DNA of 64,000 nt, taken from positions 1-64,000 of the forward strand of contig JAOTXT010000007.1 in the NCBI GenBank assembly GCA_029862205.1, given 5' to 3'. Of the stretch, positions 45,991 through 54,733 are shown piece by piece. Numbering within the stretch: position 1 is the stretch's first letter; each line of letters opens with the position of its first letter. The DNA comes from Paracoccaceae bacterium (GTDB lineage: Bacteria; Pseudomonadota; Alphaproteobacteria; Rhodobacterales; Rhodobacteraceae). The translations under genes and the position numbers were made by a program. Below the pieces are notes generated by a model. That model saw only the letters and a list, made by a program, of their open reading frames with translations, searched no databases and was not told where the DNA came from.

Positions 45991-47142
45991 TTAGGTTCTG
46001 GTCGCGTCTCGCAAGGTCTCGATCAGCGCCGATTTCAGCTCGAAGCCGATGCCGGGGCAGTCGGGCAGCGTGACCTGGCTGTCCTCGACCGCGATCCCAT
46101 CGGCGAAACCGCCGAAGGGGTGGAAGACATCCGGGTAGCTTTCGTTCCCACCCAGGCCCAACCCGGCGGCTATGTTGAGCGCCATCTGGTGACCTCCATG
46201 GGGGATGCAGTTCGCACGTGAAAAGCCGTGCTCGGGCAAAAGGTCTAAGACCCGCTTGTATTCGACCAGGCCGTAGGAGAGCGCCGGGTCGAATTGCAGC
46301 CAGTCCCGATCTGCCCGCATGCCGCTATAGCGCAGCAGATTGCGCGCATCCTGATGGCTGAACAGGTTCTCGCCGGTCGCCATTGGCCCGTCATAGTGGC
46401 GCGCCAGTTCGGCCTGGAGCGCATAATCCAGCGGGTCGCCCGCCTCCTCGTACCAGAAGAGGCCATAGGGTTTCAGCGCCTCGCCATAGGCGATGGCGGT
46501 CTGCAGATCAAAGCACCCGTTCGCATCGACTGCTAGGTTCCGGCCTTCGCCGACCACCTCCAACGCCGCCTCGATGCGGGCGATATCCTGGTCCAGCGGT
46601 GCCCCGCCGATCTTCATTTTGCAGACACGATAGCCTCGGTCGAGGTAGCCCTGCATCTCGACTTGGAGTTCGGCCAGGGCCTTGCCTGGATAGTAGTAAC
46701 CGCCGGCGGCATAGACGAAGACGGTGTCCTTCGCCGCGCCACCATTCCACTTGTCGGCGATCAACCGCCAGAGGGGCACGTCGGCGACCTTCGCCGCAAG
46801 GTCCCAGAGCGCCATGTCCAGGACGCCGACGGCGACCGAGCGTTCCCCATGCCCGCCGGGTTTCTCGTTGGCCATCATCGCGTCCCAGGCGCGCGACGGG
46901 TCGATTTCGCCGCCCAGATCCGCTCGCTGAAGGCGGGGGATGAACCGTTCTTCCAGCAGGCCTTTGCAGGCGTATCGGCCGTTCGAGTTGAAGCCATAGC
47001 CGATCAATGGCTTGCCGTCGCGGACCACGTCCGAGACCAAGGCCACCACGCTGGCGGTCATCTTCGAGAAGTCGATATAGGCGTTCGCGATCTCTGACGA
47101 GATCGGGACGACCGCGTTTCGGATATCGGTGATGACGGGCAT
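45991..47142 (-). CDS. tarD: D(-)-tartrate dehydratase
   Basis: Enolase-superfamily enzyme converting D-tartrate to oxaloacetate. It has 383 residues. KMKIGG provides the general-acid/base Lys (about 177), and VDANG (Asp206), YEEAGDP (Glu232) and TGENL (Glu258) the magnesium ligands. IPHGGHQM has the catalytic His (about 315). The spacing follows that of the characterised Bradyrhizobium TarD. N-terminal GYGFNSNGRYACKGLLEERF is the substrate-binding capping domain. The frame is open to 47358, but the ATG at 47142 matches the family start. It is not linked to a visible tartrate transporter. Confidence 0.87.
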   Translation of the reverse strand: MPVITDIRNAVVPISSEIANAYIDFSKMTASVVALVSDVVRDGKPLIGYGFNSNGRYACKGLLEERFIPRLQRADLGGEIDPSRAWDAMMANEKPGGHGERSVAVGVLDMALWDLAAKVADVPLWRLIADKWNGGAAKDTVFVYAAGGYYYPGKALAELQVEMQGYLDRGYRVCKMKIGGAPLDQDIARIEAALEVVGEGRNLAVDANGCFDLQTAIAYGEALKPYGLFWYEEAGDPLDYALQAELARHYDGPMATGENLFSHQDARNLLRYSGMRADRDWLQFDPALSYGLVEYKRVLDLLPEHGFSRANCIPHGGHQMALNIAAGLGLGGNESYPDVFHPFGGFADGIAVEDSQVTLPDCPGIGFELKSALIETLRDATRT

Positions 47143-47397
47143 GGGGTTCGGCTTCCTGGTGAGCGGAGGACACGTCATGGCGCCGATCGGCATCCGGATC
47201 AAGACCCGGAGGGCGTTAGGTCCACCCGCATTAGGATCGAGTTGTCGGAATTTCCGGCCTCTGCGTCCTTGGGCGTCCGTACCGTGTGAATTTCGACCAT
47301 GGCAGCACGTCACTTCGCGGGCTGAAGCCGACATTCGTATACTTTCGGTCAAGCGCATCTTAAAGTCTAAGCGATTGTTCCGGAAGCGGTGCTACGA

Positions 47398-49152
47398 ATG
47401 ACCACGCCCCGAACCCAGCGCCGCCTGGCCGCAATCCTGGCAGCCGACATCGTTGGCTATTCCCGGCTTGTCGCGTCGGACGAAGCGGGCACGCTGGCGG
47501 TTCTGCGTGAGGTCTGGGATCAGCGGTTCGATCCCGCGGTCGCTGCCCATGGCGGGCGGATCGTCAAGAAGATGGGTGACGGCGCATTGGTCGAATTCGC
47601 CAGCGCCGTTGATGCGGTCGACTGCGCGGTCGCGGTTCAGCGCGCCATGACAGGCTTCAACGAAGCGCGTCAGGACCAGCCGATCGAGTTCCGGATCGGC
47701 ATCAATCTGGGTGACATCGTCATCGACGGCGAGGACATCCTGGGCGATGGGGTCAACGTGGCGGCCCGTCTGGAGGCCGAGGCGCCCCGGGGCGGCGTTC
47801 TGGTCTCGGACTCGATCCATGCGCAGGTCGCTGGCAAGAGCGCGATTTCGTTTGCCGACCGTGGCCCTCTGACGCTCAAGAACATCGCGGCGCCGGTGCG
47901 CGCTTGGTCTTGGCGTGACGGCAAAGAACCGCACGCGGAAATGCCGCAGGAACCCGCCACGCCCACCGATCAACCATCGATCGCGGTACTGCCGTTCGAC
48001 GCCATGTCGGGCGATCCCGACCAGGAATTCTTCGCCGATGGCCTGGTCGAGGACATTATCACAACGCTCTCGAAGCTTTCCGGCCTCAGGGTGATCGCGC
48101 GCAATTCGACGTTCGCCTACAAGGGCCAGTCGGTGGACGTGCGCAACGTGGCGCGCGATTTGGGCGTGCGCTTTGTCATGGAAGGCAGCGTCCGGCAGAG
48201 CGGGAACCGCATCCGGATTACCGTTCAGTTGATCGACGCCACCACGGGCAGCCATGTCTGGGCCGAGCGTTATGACCGATCGTTCGACGACATTTTCGCG
48301 GTTCAGGACGAGATCACCCTAGTGCTGGCGACCGAGATGCAGGTCAAGCTGACCGAGGGCGAGCAGGCGCGCCTGCGTTATCAGACGACGACCAATGTCG
48401 AGGCCTGGACCTATTGGGTGAAGGGCCTTGCCTATTTCCGAAAGCCCGTCACCAAGGAAAATGCCGCCCTAGTGCTGGAGAATTGGAAAAAGGCGCTGGA
48501 GCTCGATCCGGACTCGGCGACGCTTAATGCGATGGCCAGCATCAAGCATTGGTCTGATGCCCGGTTCGGCTGGTGGGACGACCGCGAGACCGCCCTGGCG
48601 AAGGCGCGTGTCTATGTCGACCGGGCACTGGAGATCGACGCGGAGAGCCCGGACGCGAGCATCATGCACAGCCTGATCCTTCTGGTCGAAGGCGCCTACG
48701 ACGACGCGGTGACCTATGCCCGCAAGGCCGCCAGGCTCGCGCCCGGCTCGGCGGATGTGGCCACGTTTGCCTGCTTCGTTCTCGCCTTCGCTGGCCATGC
48801 AAGCGAGGCGGTGGGCCACGGGAAACAGGCGATGGATCTGAGTCCGCACCATCCGGACTACTATCTTGGCATTCTCGGCAACGCCTACCGGCTGTCCGGC
48901 AGGCTGTCCGACGCAATTCCGACCTTCCAAGCCTTTCATCAGCGTGCGCCAGGATTCGGGTTGACGGACCTGGTGCTGATCCATCAGCAGAACGGCAACC
49001 CGGATCAAGCGCAGGAATTGGCGGGTGAACTTCTGTCAATCCGTCAGGATTTCACGATATCAGATTGGGAAAAAACGCAATTCCGCGCCGATAAAGCCGG
49101 GTTGGCGGACGACGTTGCTGCGCTCTCCGCCGCTGGCCTGCCAATGGACTAG
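47398..49152 (+). CDS. Class III adenylate/guanylate cyclase with TolB-like and TPR regions
   Basis: A 584-residue signalling protein. Residues 1-175 are a class III cyclase catalytic domain: RLAAILAADIVGYSRLVASD and VKKMGDGALVEFASAVDAV hold the two metal Asp residues, and RIGINLGDIVIDGEDILGDG and VNVAARLEA complete it. Residues about 195-320 resemble TolB N-terminal domains (SIAVLPFDAMSGDPDQEFFA). The rest is TPR-like repeats. No membrane helix is seen. Such fusions are abundant in alphaproteobacteria; product cAMP is presumed. I prefer the ATG at 47398 to a GTG nine bases earlier. It diverges from tarD over 255 bases that hold nothing obvious. Confidence 0.85.
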   Translation: MTTPRTQRRLAAILAADIVGYSRLVASDEAGTLAVLREVWDQRFDPAVAAHGGRIVKKMGDGALVEFASAVDAVDCAVAVQRAMTGFNEARQDQPIEFRIGINLGDIVIDGEDILGDGVNVAARLEAEAPRGGVLVSDSIHAQVAGKSAISFADRGPLTLKNIAAPVRAWSWRDGKEPHAEMPQEPATPTDQPSIAVLPFDAMSGDPDQEFFADGLVEDIITTLSKLSGLRVIARNSTFAYKGQSVDVRNVARDLGVRFVMEGSVRQSGNRIRITVQLIDATTGSHVWAERYDRSFDDIFAVQDEITLVLATEMQVKLTEGEQARLRYQTTTNVEAWTYWVKGLAYFRKPVTKENAALVLENWKKALELDPDSATLNAMASIKHWSDARFGWWDDRETALAKARVYVDRALEIDAESPDASIMHSLILLVEGAYDDAVTYARKAARLAPGSADVATFACFVLAFAGHASEAVGHGKQAMDLSPHHPDYYLGILGNAYRLSGRLSDAIPTFQAFHQRAPGFGLTDLVLIHQQNGNPDQAQELAGELLSIRQDFTISDWEKTQFRADKAGLADDVAALSAAGLPMD

Positions 49153-49182
49153 GAAGTTGCGCCTGCGCCATGGCGCATGGGA

Positions 49183-50052
49183 TCAGACATACTGGTTGAT
49201 CTCCAGCATGTTGGCCGAGGGGTCCAGGCAATAGATCTGATGCATCCCCGGCATCGCGTAGACCCCGGCATCGGAATAGGGCCAGCCAGCGGCGTCGAGG
49301 CGAGCCATGACCGTTCTTAAATCCTTGACCCAGAAGGCCGGGTGTCCGCCGAGCGAGGGGTTGTGAGCAAATCCGTTCCTCTGGGCAAAGCCCGCATCGG
49401 GTTCGATCAGATGGACACCCCTATTGCCCTCGCCCAGCGCCAGAATGGCCAGTTTCGCCGGGTCGATCGAAAAATCGCCCATCTGCTTTGGCGCGTCCCA
49501 GCGCCCCTCGCTCATCCCGGCCATCTCGGTGAAGAAGCCGACGGATTCGCGCACGTCGATCGCCTGCAGGTTCACATGGTGGATACCCCAGCCCCAATTA
49601 CGCTCCCAGGGGTGAACCCCTTTGGGCCAGTCTTCTGTTTCCAGCACCTGGTTGAACTCGACCACGTTCCACGAGGGGTCGTAGCAGTAGATTTGGTGCA
49701 CCCCACGCATCGCGTAGGTGCCCGCGTCGGACCAGGGGATGCCGGCCTTGCCGAGGTTCGAGGCGACCTGGTGCACGTCCGGCACGGTGATCGCCACATG
49801 GCCGCCCAGGGTGGGGTTGTGCAGAAATCCGTTGTCGCGCGGGAAGGTGGCGATCGGCAGAACAACATGGATGCCGCGGTTGCCCGACCCGAAATAGCCC
49901 ACGTGGTCCGCGTCGTGGCCGATTTCACCCATCTCGTCGGCGGGCGGATAGACCCATTCGCCTTCGCTCAACCCGATCATGTCGCGCAAGAAGGCGGTGG
50001 TGTGCCGCACGTTATGGGCCTGCAGGTTGACGTGATGGATCGACCAGGACAT
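49183..50052 (-). CDS. Tandem VOC-domain protein (glyoxalase/dioxygenase-like)
   Basis: A 289-residue protein made of two similar VOC halves. The first begins SIHHVNLQAHNVRHTTAFLR and the second GIHHVNLQAIDVRESVGFF; each ends in a matching segment (VHQIYCYDPSWNVVEFNQV and MHQIYCLDPSANMLEINQYV). His and Glu positions fit a metal site in both halves. The family includes extradiol dioxygenases and glyoxalases; the chemistry here is unknown. The start is the ATG at 50052, after GGGGAG. It diverges from the HD-domain gene. Confidence 0.85.
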   Translation of the reverse strand: MSWSIHHVNLQAHNVRHTTAFLRDMIGLSEGEWVYPPADEMGEIGHDADHVGYFGSGNRGIHVVLPIATFPRDNGFLHNPTLGGHVAITVPDVHQVASNLGKAGIPWSDAGTYAMRGVHQIYCYDPSWNVVEFNQVLETEDWPKGVHPWERNWGWGIHHVNLQAIDVRESVGFFTEMAGMSEGRWDAPKQMGDFSIDPAKLAILALGEGNRGVHLIEPDAGFAQRNGFAHNPSLGGHPAFWVKDLRTVMARLDAAGWPYSDAGVYAMPGMHQIYCLDPSANMLEINQYV

Positions 50053-50187
50053 GCGCGCTCCCCTCGGGTTTCGCCCGACCATATAGCGGGGTTACGCCCC
50101 GGTCAGCGGAATTTGAACGGCATGTTCAGAAATTCCCATGTTGATCGGCAGGTCCGCCAGGCCCAGATTATGGCAAGGAGAAAAATC

Positions 50188-50985
50188 ATGCCGAGCAGCA
50201 GCCAAGACGACCTGGTGCGCCGGGCAATGGCCCGGGCAACAGGCGAAATCACCGACGCGATGACCGTGGACCAGAAGGCGGATGCCCTGGAGGATGCGCT
50301 GAGCGAGGAACTCGATTCCCTTGCCGTGCCGCCGAGCGCCCTCGCCAACCCGCAATTCCCGGTCCAGGTCGACGACAACCCGGAGGGCACGGTGCTGATG
50401 CACCGCGAGCCGCGCCTGCCCGAAATGCCCCAGAAGCCGACCCTGATCGACTTCTTCAAACTCCGTTGGGCACCGGCCAGCCATGTTTTGCAAAGCGCCG
50501 CGCTGGCGCGCCGGAACGGGTTTTCGGACCGGATTGTGCTGGCCTGCCTGTTGCACGATGTCTCGGTCCACGGGCTGATCCGCACCGATCACGGCTATTG
50601 GGCAGCGCAGATGGTCGAGCCATACGTGCATCCGCAGGTCGCCTTCGCAATCCGCTATCACCAGGCGCTCAGGTTCTTCCCGAACCCGGATGTGGGCTAC
50701 GAATACCCGGAGAAATACCTCAAATGGTTCGGCGAGGATTATGTGCCGCCAGCCTATATCAAGGCGGATTACGAATACGCCAAGGGCCATGAATGGTATA
50801 TGGCGGCGCGCCAGGTGACGATGAACGACCTCTATGCGTTCGATCCGAACGCCAATCCGAAAATCGAGGAATTCGAGGACGTCATCGCGCGTGAATTCCG
50901 CCGGCCCGAGGAGGGATTGGGCTTCGACCGCAGCCCGGTCGCCCATATGTGGCGCACGATGATCTGGCCGAACAATTTCCTCTGA
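50188..50985 (+). CDS. HD-domain protein resembling PhnZ-type diiron oxygenases
   Basis: A 265-residue protein. After a poorly conserved N-terminus (1-85), HVLQSAALARRNG (His99), LACLLHDVSVHG (His123, Asp124), DHGYWAAQMVEPYV (His135), AIRYHQALRFFP (His158) and Asp214 or Asp219 give the metal-ligand order seen in mixed-valent diiron oxygenases such as PhnZ and TmpB. These oxidise amino-phosphonates rather than hydrolysing nucleotides. The assignment is by motif order, so it might instead be an ordinary HD hydrolase. The ATG at 50188 follows AAGGAG. The gene is placed beside the VOC and CoA-pathway genes; no C-P lyase or phosphonate transporter is seen. Confidence 0.7.
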   Translation: MPSSSQDDLVRRAMARATGEITDAMTVDQKADALEDALSEELDSLAVPPSALANPQFPVQVDDNPEGTVLMHREPRLPEMPQKPTLIDFFKLRWAPASHVLQSAALARRNGFSDRIVLACLLHDVSVHGLIRTDHGYWAAQMVEPYVHPQVAFAIRYHQALRFFPNPDVGYEYPEKYLKWFGEDYVPPAYIKADYEYAKGHEWYMAARQVTMNDLYAFDPNANPKIEEFEDVIAREFRRPEEGLGFDRSPVAHMWRTMIWPNNFL

Positions 50986-50999
50986 CGGCCGCAGGCGCG

Positions 51000-52145
51000 T
51001 CACGCATCGCGCAGCAGCAATTCGTCCAACCATTCGTTGTCTTGCCCCAGTGGCGGGGCAGGGGCCACACGCGCCGGGCGGGTGCCATCGAGGCTGATCG
51101 GCAAGCCAAATGACTGGATCGGGCCGTCGGTCCGGGTCATTCCGGAGGCCTCGGTTTGAGCATGCGCCGCGACTTGGGCGGTGTCATGGACCGGGGCGTT
51201 TGGCACCCCTGCACTGTCCAGGCGCTCGGCAATCTGGGCCGTTGGCAATTGCCGAGTCACATCCGAGATCAGGGCCACCAGCGCCGGCTTGTTCTCGACC
51301 CGCGAGCCATTCGACAGAAAGCGGGGATCGTCCGCCCATTCCTGGTGCCCTAGAGCCTCGGCCAGACGGCGGAAGAGGTTGTCATTGCCCGCCGCGATGA
51401 TCAGCTCGCCATCGGCGGTCGGGAAGCCCTGATAGGGCGCGATCATCACCGTGCCCGAGCCCGCCTTGCCGGGCGATTTGCCTGAGATGCTCCAGGTCGC
51501 CAGGAAATAGGTCATCCAACCGAGCGCCGTCTCGAAAAGCGCGGTATCGACGACCCCGCCTTTGCCGTTGATGCCGCGCCGCAGGAGTGCCGCCAGAACC
51601 CCGATCGCCACCCACATACCGGTACCCATATCGATGATCGAGGTGCCGGTGCGCACCGCGGGCTGGCCCGGATGGGCAGTCACGCTCATCAATCCGCCGA
51701 AGGCCTGCATCAGGGGATCGTAGCCCGGCCGGTCCTTCAACGGGCCTTCCTTACCGAAAGCGTGGATCGACACATAGACCAGCCGGTCGTTCTCGGCAAT
51801 CAACGGCTCCGGTCCGAACCCCAGGCGCTCCGCAAGCCCGGGCTTTTGGTTCTGGATCACCACGTCCGAGAGCCGCGCGAGGCGCTTGAGCTTGTCCAGG
51901 CCTTCCGGCGACTTTAGATCCAGCGTCACTGAGCGTTTCAACCGATTCAGCGCATGGAAAACGGCCGCCATGTCGTCATGAAAGGGCGGTCCCCAGCCGC
52001 GTGCGTCGTCACCCGCGCCGGGACGCTCGATCTTGATGACCTCGGCGCCCAGCTCGGCCAGGATCAGCGCGCCATAGGGCGCGGCGACCGAATGGCCAAT
52101 CTCGATGACACGAATGCCCGCGAGAGGAAGATCTTCGTTACGCAT
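51000..52145 (-). CDS. Class III (CaiB/BaiF) CoA-transferase
   Basis: A 381-residue enzyme that moves CoA between organic acids. The N-terminus GIRVIEIGHSVAAPYGALIL is characteristic; DDARGWGPPFHDD and LDLKSPEGLDKLKRLARLSD follow, and the catalytic Asp is in RTGTSIIDMGTGMWVA. Substrate unknown; likely activates the compound degraded by the adjacent beta-oxidation-like operon. Its start overlaps the sulfotransferase end by 8 bases, so they are co-expressed, and it lies just downstream of that gene. Confidence 0.88.
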   Translation of the reverse strand: MRNEDLPLAGIRVIEIGHSVAAPYGALILAELGAEVIKIERPGAGDDARGWGPPFHDDMAAVFHALNRLKRSVTLDLKSPEGLDKLKRLARLSDVVIQNQKPGLAERLGFGPEPLIAENDRLVYVSIHAFGKEGPLKDRPGYDPLMQAFGGLMSVTAHPGQPAVRTGTSIIDMGTGMWVAIGVLAALLRRGINGKGGVVDTALFETALGWMTYFLATWSISGKSPGKAGSGTVMIAPYQGFPTADGELIIAAGNDNLFRRLAEALGHQEWADDPRFLSNGSRVENKPALVALISDVTRQLPTAQIAERLDSAGVPNAPVHDTAQVAAHAQTEASGMTRTDGPIQSFGLPISLDGTRPARVAPAPPLGQDNEWLDELLLRDA

Positions 52146-53070
52146 CTCCGCCCGAACCGTTGAACAGCCAATCGATATAGGCGGCCGGATATTTCGCCGT
52201 CACCTGCTCCAACAGCGCCAGGCTGTCGCTGTCGAGCACGCCCTGCCACTGACCCGACGTTCCCTTGTTGAAGAACTGGGAGTTGTCCTTCCACATGTTC
52301 ATGTCGGTGTCGGGTGCCGTCCGGTCGGCGTTCTTCTTCATGTTCTCGAACCGGGCCGCCTCGACCAGGCGCGGCCAGGTCCCGTCGGGCACCTCGATCT
52401 CCAGGAATTCGGCGATCCGGCGCATGCCCGCCTCCAGATTGCGCTTCAGATCGGCGTAATGCACCAGTTCGATATTCGGCCGGTCGCGGTGCAGCCAATA
52501 GGTCAGCCCGTGCCGGAAGACCGACCAATAGGGGGCGCCGTCCTCTTCCCAGTCGAAGCTGCCATCGGTAAGCCATTCGCGAAAAAACGCATTCGGGTCG
52601 TCTGGTACAGTCGGCTTTTCGGCCCCCGAATCGCGCATCGCCTGCGCGAACAGGGCGCGCGACTCCGGGTTCCAGTTTTGTAAATGGTTCAGCAGCGACA
52701 TGAAGACGTCGCGCGGATCGCGCTGGACGCAGATATAGCGCGCTTGCGGGTACCAGGGCAGGCCGTCGAGCGGCGTGTGGGTCTTGATGAAGCGCCGGTG
52801 TGTCTGGGCCGCATAGGTGGCATGGACATCCGCCGCATCGTGCCCCTTGAGGTCCATCCAGGGCGAGATCTCGGCCAGCGGGTGGTCGATTTCGGTCCGC
52901 TGGAAGATCAGCAGGGCGCAGATCATCTGCATCCAGGTAGTGCCGGCCTTGTAGGGCGTGCAGACCAGAATGTCGCCCGGCCTCGGCTCGAAGCCCGCCC
53001 AGCGGCCGCTGTCCCAGACCGGATGCTGGTAGTGCCTGAGCGGCAAGTCCTCCAGACTGAATTGCTCCAA
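52138..53070 (-). CDS. PAPS-dependent sulfotransferase
   Basis: A 310-residue cytosolic-type sulfotransferase. The 5'-phosphosulfate loop is CTPYKAGTTWMQMI, the 3'-phosphate site is RYICVQRDPRDVFMSLLNH, and the catalytic His is in RFIKTHTPLDGLPW. It would transfer sulfate from PAPS to an alcohol or amine; the acceptor is unknown. The frame extends to a TTG at 53160, but a TTG at 53070 sits after AGGGGGGAAA and its product starts with sequence typical of relatives, so I prefer it. It forms an operon with the CoA-transferase and diverges from the enoyl-CoA hydratase gene. Confidence 0.85.
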   Translation of the reverse strand: MEQFSLEDLPLRHYQHPVWDSGRWAGFEPRPGDILVCTPYKAGTTWMQMICALLIFQRTEIDHPLAEISPWMDLKGHDAADVHATYAAQTHRRFIKTHTPLDGLPWYPQARYICVQRDPRDVFMSLLNHLQNWNPESRALFAQAMRDSGAEKPTVPDDPNAFFREWLTDGSFDWEEDGAPYWSVFRHGLTYWLHRDRPNIELVHYADLKRNLEAGMRRIAEFLEIEVPDGTWPRLVEAARFENMKKNADRTAPDTDMNMWKDNSQFFNKGTSGQWQGVLDSDSLALLEQVTAKYPAAYIDWLFNGSGGDA

Positions 53071-53234
53071 CGCTTTCCCCCCTGATCGAAGTTTTGACCA
53101 CGGAGCGTAGCGCGCCACCAGGCACGATGCATCCCACTTGTAATAATCCGCTTCCGGCAATGCACCTGCGCGCGGTAGACTGGTTAGAGCAAGCGTGGCC
53201 CCAGATCGCCGCCAGACTACCGGAAGCGCGCCCC

Positions 53235-54029
53235 ATGGATTTAACCTTTGAGACCATTCAACTCGAGCTTCGCGACCCGGGCGTCCTGGTCGTGACCTTG
53301 AACCGCCCCGATCGCTTGAACGCGATGAACACGGCCATGATGACCGAGATGCGGTCGTTGTTCACCCAGCTCTATGTCGAACCTGACCTCGCCAATTGCG
53401 TGATCCTGACCGGGGCGGGAGAGCGGGGCTTTTGCCCTGGCGCGGACCTGAAGGAACGCGATGGGATGAGCGACGCCGTCTGGCGCCGCCAGCATGCCAT
53501 CGTCGAGCAATTCATCCGCGCCATGCATCAATGCCCGGTGCCGATCGTCGCGGCGGTCAACGGGGTCGCCATGGGCGGCGGGCTGGAAATCGCGCTGGCC
53601 TGTGATTTCATCTATACCGCCGATCACGCGCGCTTCGCCTTCCCCGAGGTGACCCGTGGCATCATGCCAGGTGCCGCCGGTCCGCAAAACCTGCCGCGCG
53701 CCTGCGGGGTGCGCCGGGCGAAGGAGATCGTGCTGACCGGCCAGCCGTTCTCGGCCCAGGAGGCGCTGCGCTGGGGCATCGTCAATTTTGTCTGTCCGGT
53801 CGACGAGTTGATGGACACGGCGATGGAGACCGCGACGGTCATTGCCGGTAACGCGCCCATCGGCGTGCGCGCGGCCAAGAAGGCGCTCGACAAGGCGACC
53901 GAACTCGACCGGGCCACCGGTTACGATTTCGAGATCGCCGCCTATAACCTGACCGTGCCGACCGAGGACCGGCTGGAGGGCGTGCGCGCCTTCAACGAAA
54001 AGCGCAGACCCGAATTCAAGGGGCGTTGA
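53235..54029 (+). CDS. Enoyl-CoA hydratase/isomerase family protein
   Basis: A 264-residue crotonase-fold enzyme acting on acyl-CoA. The oxyanion-hole segments are GAGERGFCPGADLKERDGM and AAVNGVAMGGGLEIALACDF. EVTRGIMPGAAGPQNLPRAC matches the active-site helix, where hydratases have a Glu/Gly-rich motif; here only part is kept, so hydratase versus isomerase cannot be decided. The ATG at 53235 is chosen; the frame upstream to 53094 is in the divergent promoter region. First gene of the five-gene plus-strand operon ending at 58286. Confidence 0.87.
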   Translation: MDLTFETIQLELRDPGVLVVTLNRPDRLNAMNTAMMTEMRSLFTQLYVEPDLANCVILTGAGERGFCPGADLKERDGMSDAVWRRQHAIVEQFIRAMHQCPVPIVAAVNGVAMGGGLEIALACDFIYTADHARFAFPEVTRGIMPGAAGPQNLPRACGVRRAKEIVLTGQPFSAQEALRWGIVNFVCPVDELMDTAMETATVIAGNAPIGVRAAKKALDKATELDRATGYDFEIAAYNLTVPTEDRLEGVRAFNEKRRPEFKGR

Positions 54030-54032
54030 GAC

Positions 54033-54713
54033 ATGCGGATCGGCCTCGCGCTCTTCCCCGGGCTCTGCCAGCTTGACATGACCGGGCCGCATGAGGTGCT
54101 GGTGCGCTTGCCGGGTGCCGAGGTCGATGTGGTCGCGACCGGGCGGGAACCGGTGACGACCGACCGGGGGCTGACCATCGCGCCGGATGTAGCGCTGACC
54201 GAGGCCCCGCAATACGACGTCTTCGTCATGCCCGGAGGGCCGGGCCAGCAGGATTTGATGGCGGATCAGGCCTGGCTGGGATTTCTGCGCGACCAGGCCC
54301 AGGGTGCCCAGGTGATGATGGGGGTCTGCACCGGCTCGCTGGTGATGGGCGCGGCGGGCCTGTTGCGCGGCTACGAGGCGACGACCCATTGGAGCTGTCA
54401 TGACCTGCTGGCGATTCTGGGTGCGACGCCCGTCGACCGCCGGGTGGTAATCGACCGCGACCGGGTGACGGCGGCCGGTGTGACCTCGGGCATCGACGGA
54501 GCGCTGGCCCTGGCTGAATTGCTGCACGGCCGCGAACTGGCCGAGCGCATCCAGTTGGGTATGGAATATCAACCTGAACCGCCGACGCGTGCCGGCTCGC
54601 CCCATACCGCGCCGCCGGGCCTTCTAAGCGACATGCGCGCGAAAGGCGCCGCGCTCTACCATGCGCGCCGCGCCGCTTGCGAGGCCGCAGCACAGAGCCT
54701 TTCCAGCCATTGA
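54033..54713 (+). CDS. DJ-1/PfpI family protein, isonitrile-hydratase-like
   Basis: A 226-residue class I amidotransferase-fold protein. LALFPGLCQLDMTGPHEVL at the N-terminus and MMGVCTGSLVMGAAGLLRGY around the nucleophilic Cys are the features of the isonitrile hydratase branch. A further conserved part is VTSGIDGALALAELL. Function in this cluster is unknown; relatives hydrate isonitriles or act as glyoxalases or chaperones. It starts 3 bases after the enoyl-CoA hydratase stop. Confidence 0.83.
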   Translation: MRIGLALFPGLCQLDMTGPHEVLVRLPGAEVDVVATGREPVTTDRGLTIAPDVALTEAPQYDVFVMPGGPGQQDLMADQAWLGFLRDQAQGAQVMMGVCTGSLVMGAAGLLRGYEATTHWSCHDLLAILGATPVDRRVVIDRDRVTAAGVTSGIDGALALAELLHGRELAERIQLGMEYQPEPPTRAGSPHTAPPGLLSDMRAKGAALYHARRAACEAAAQSLSSH

Positions 54714-54733
54714 CGTTCCAAACGGAGAAACTG

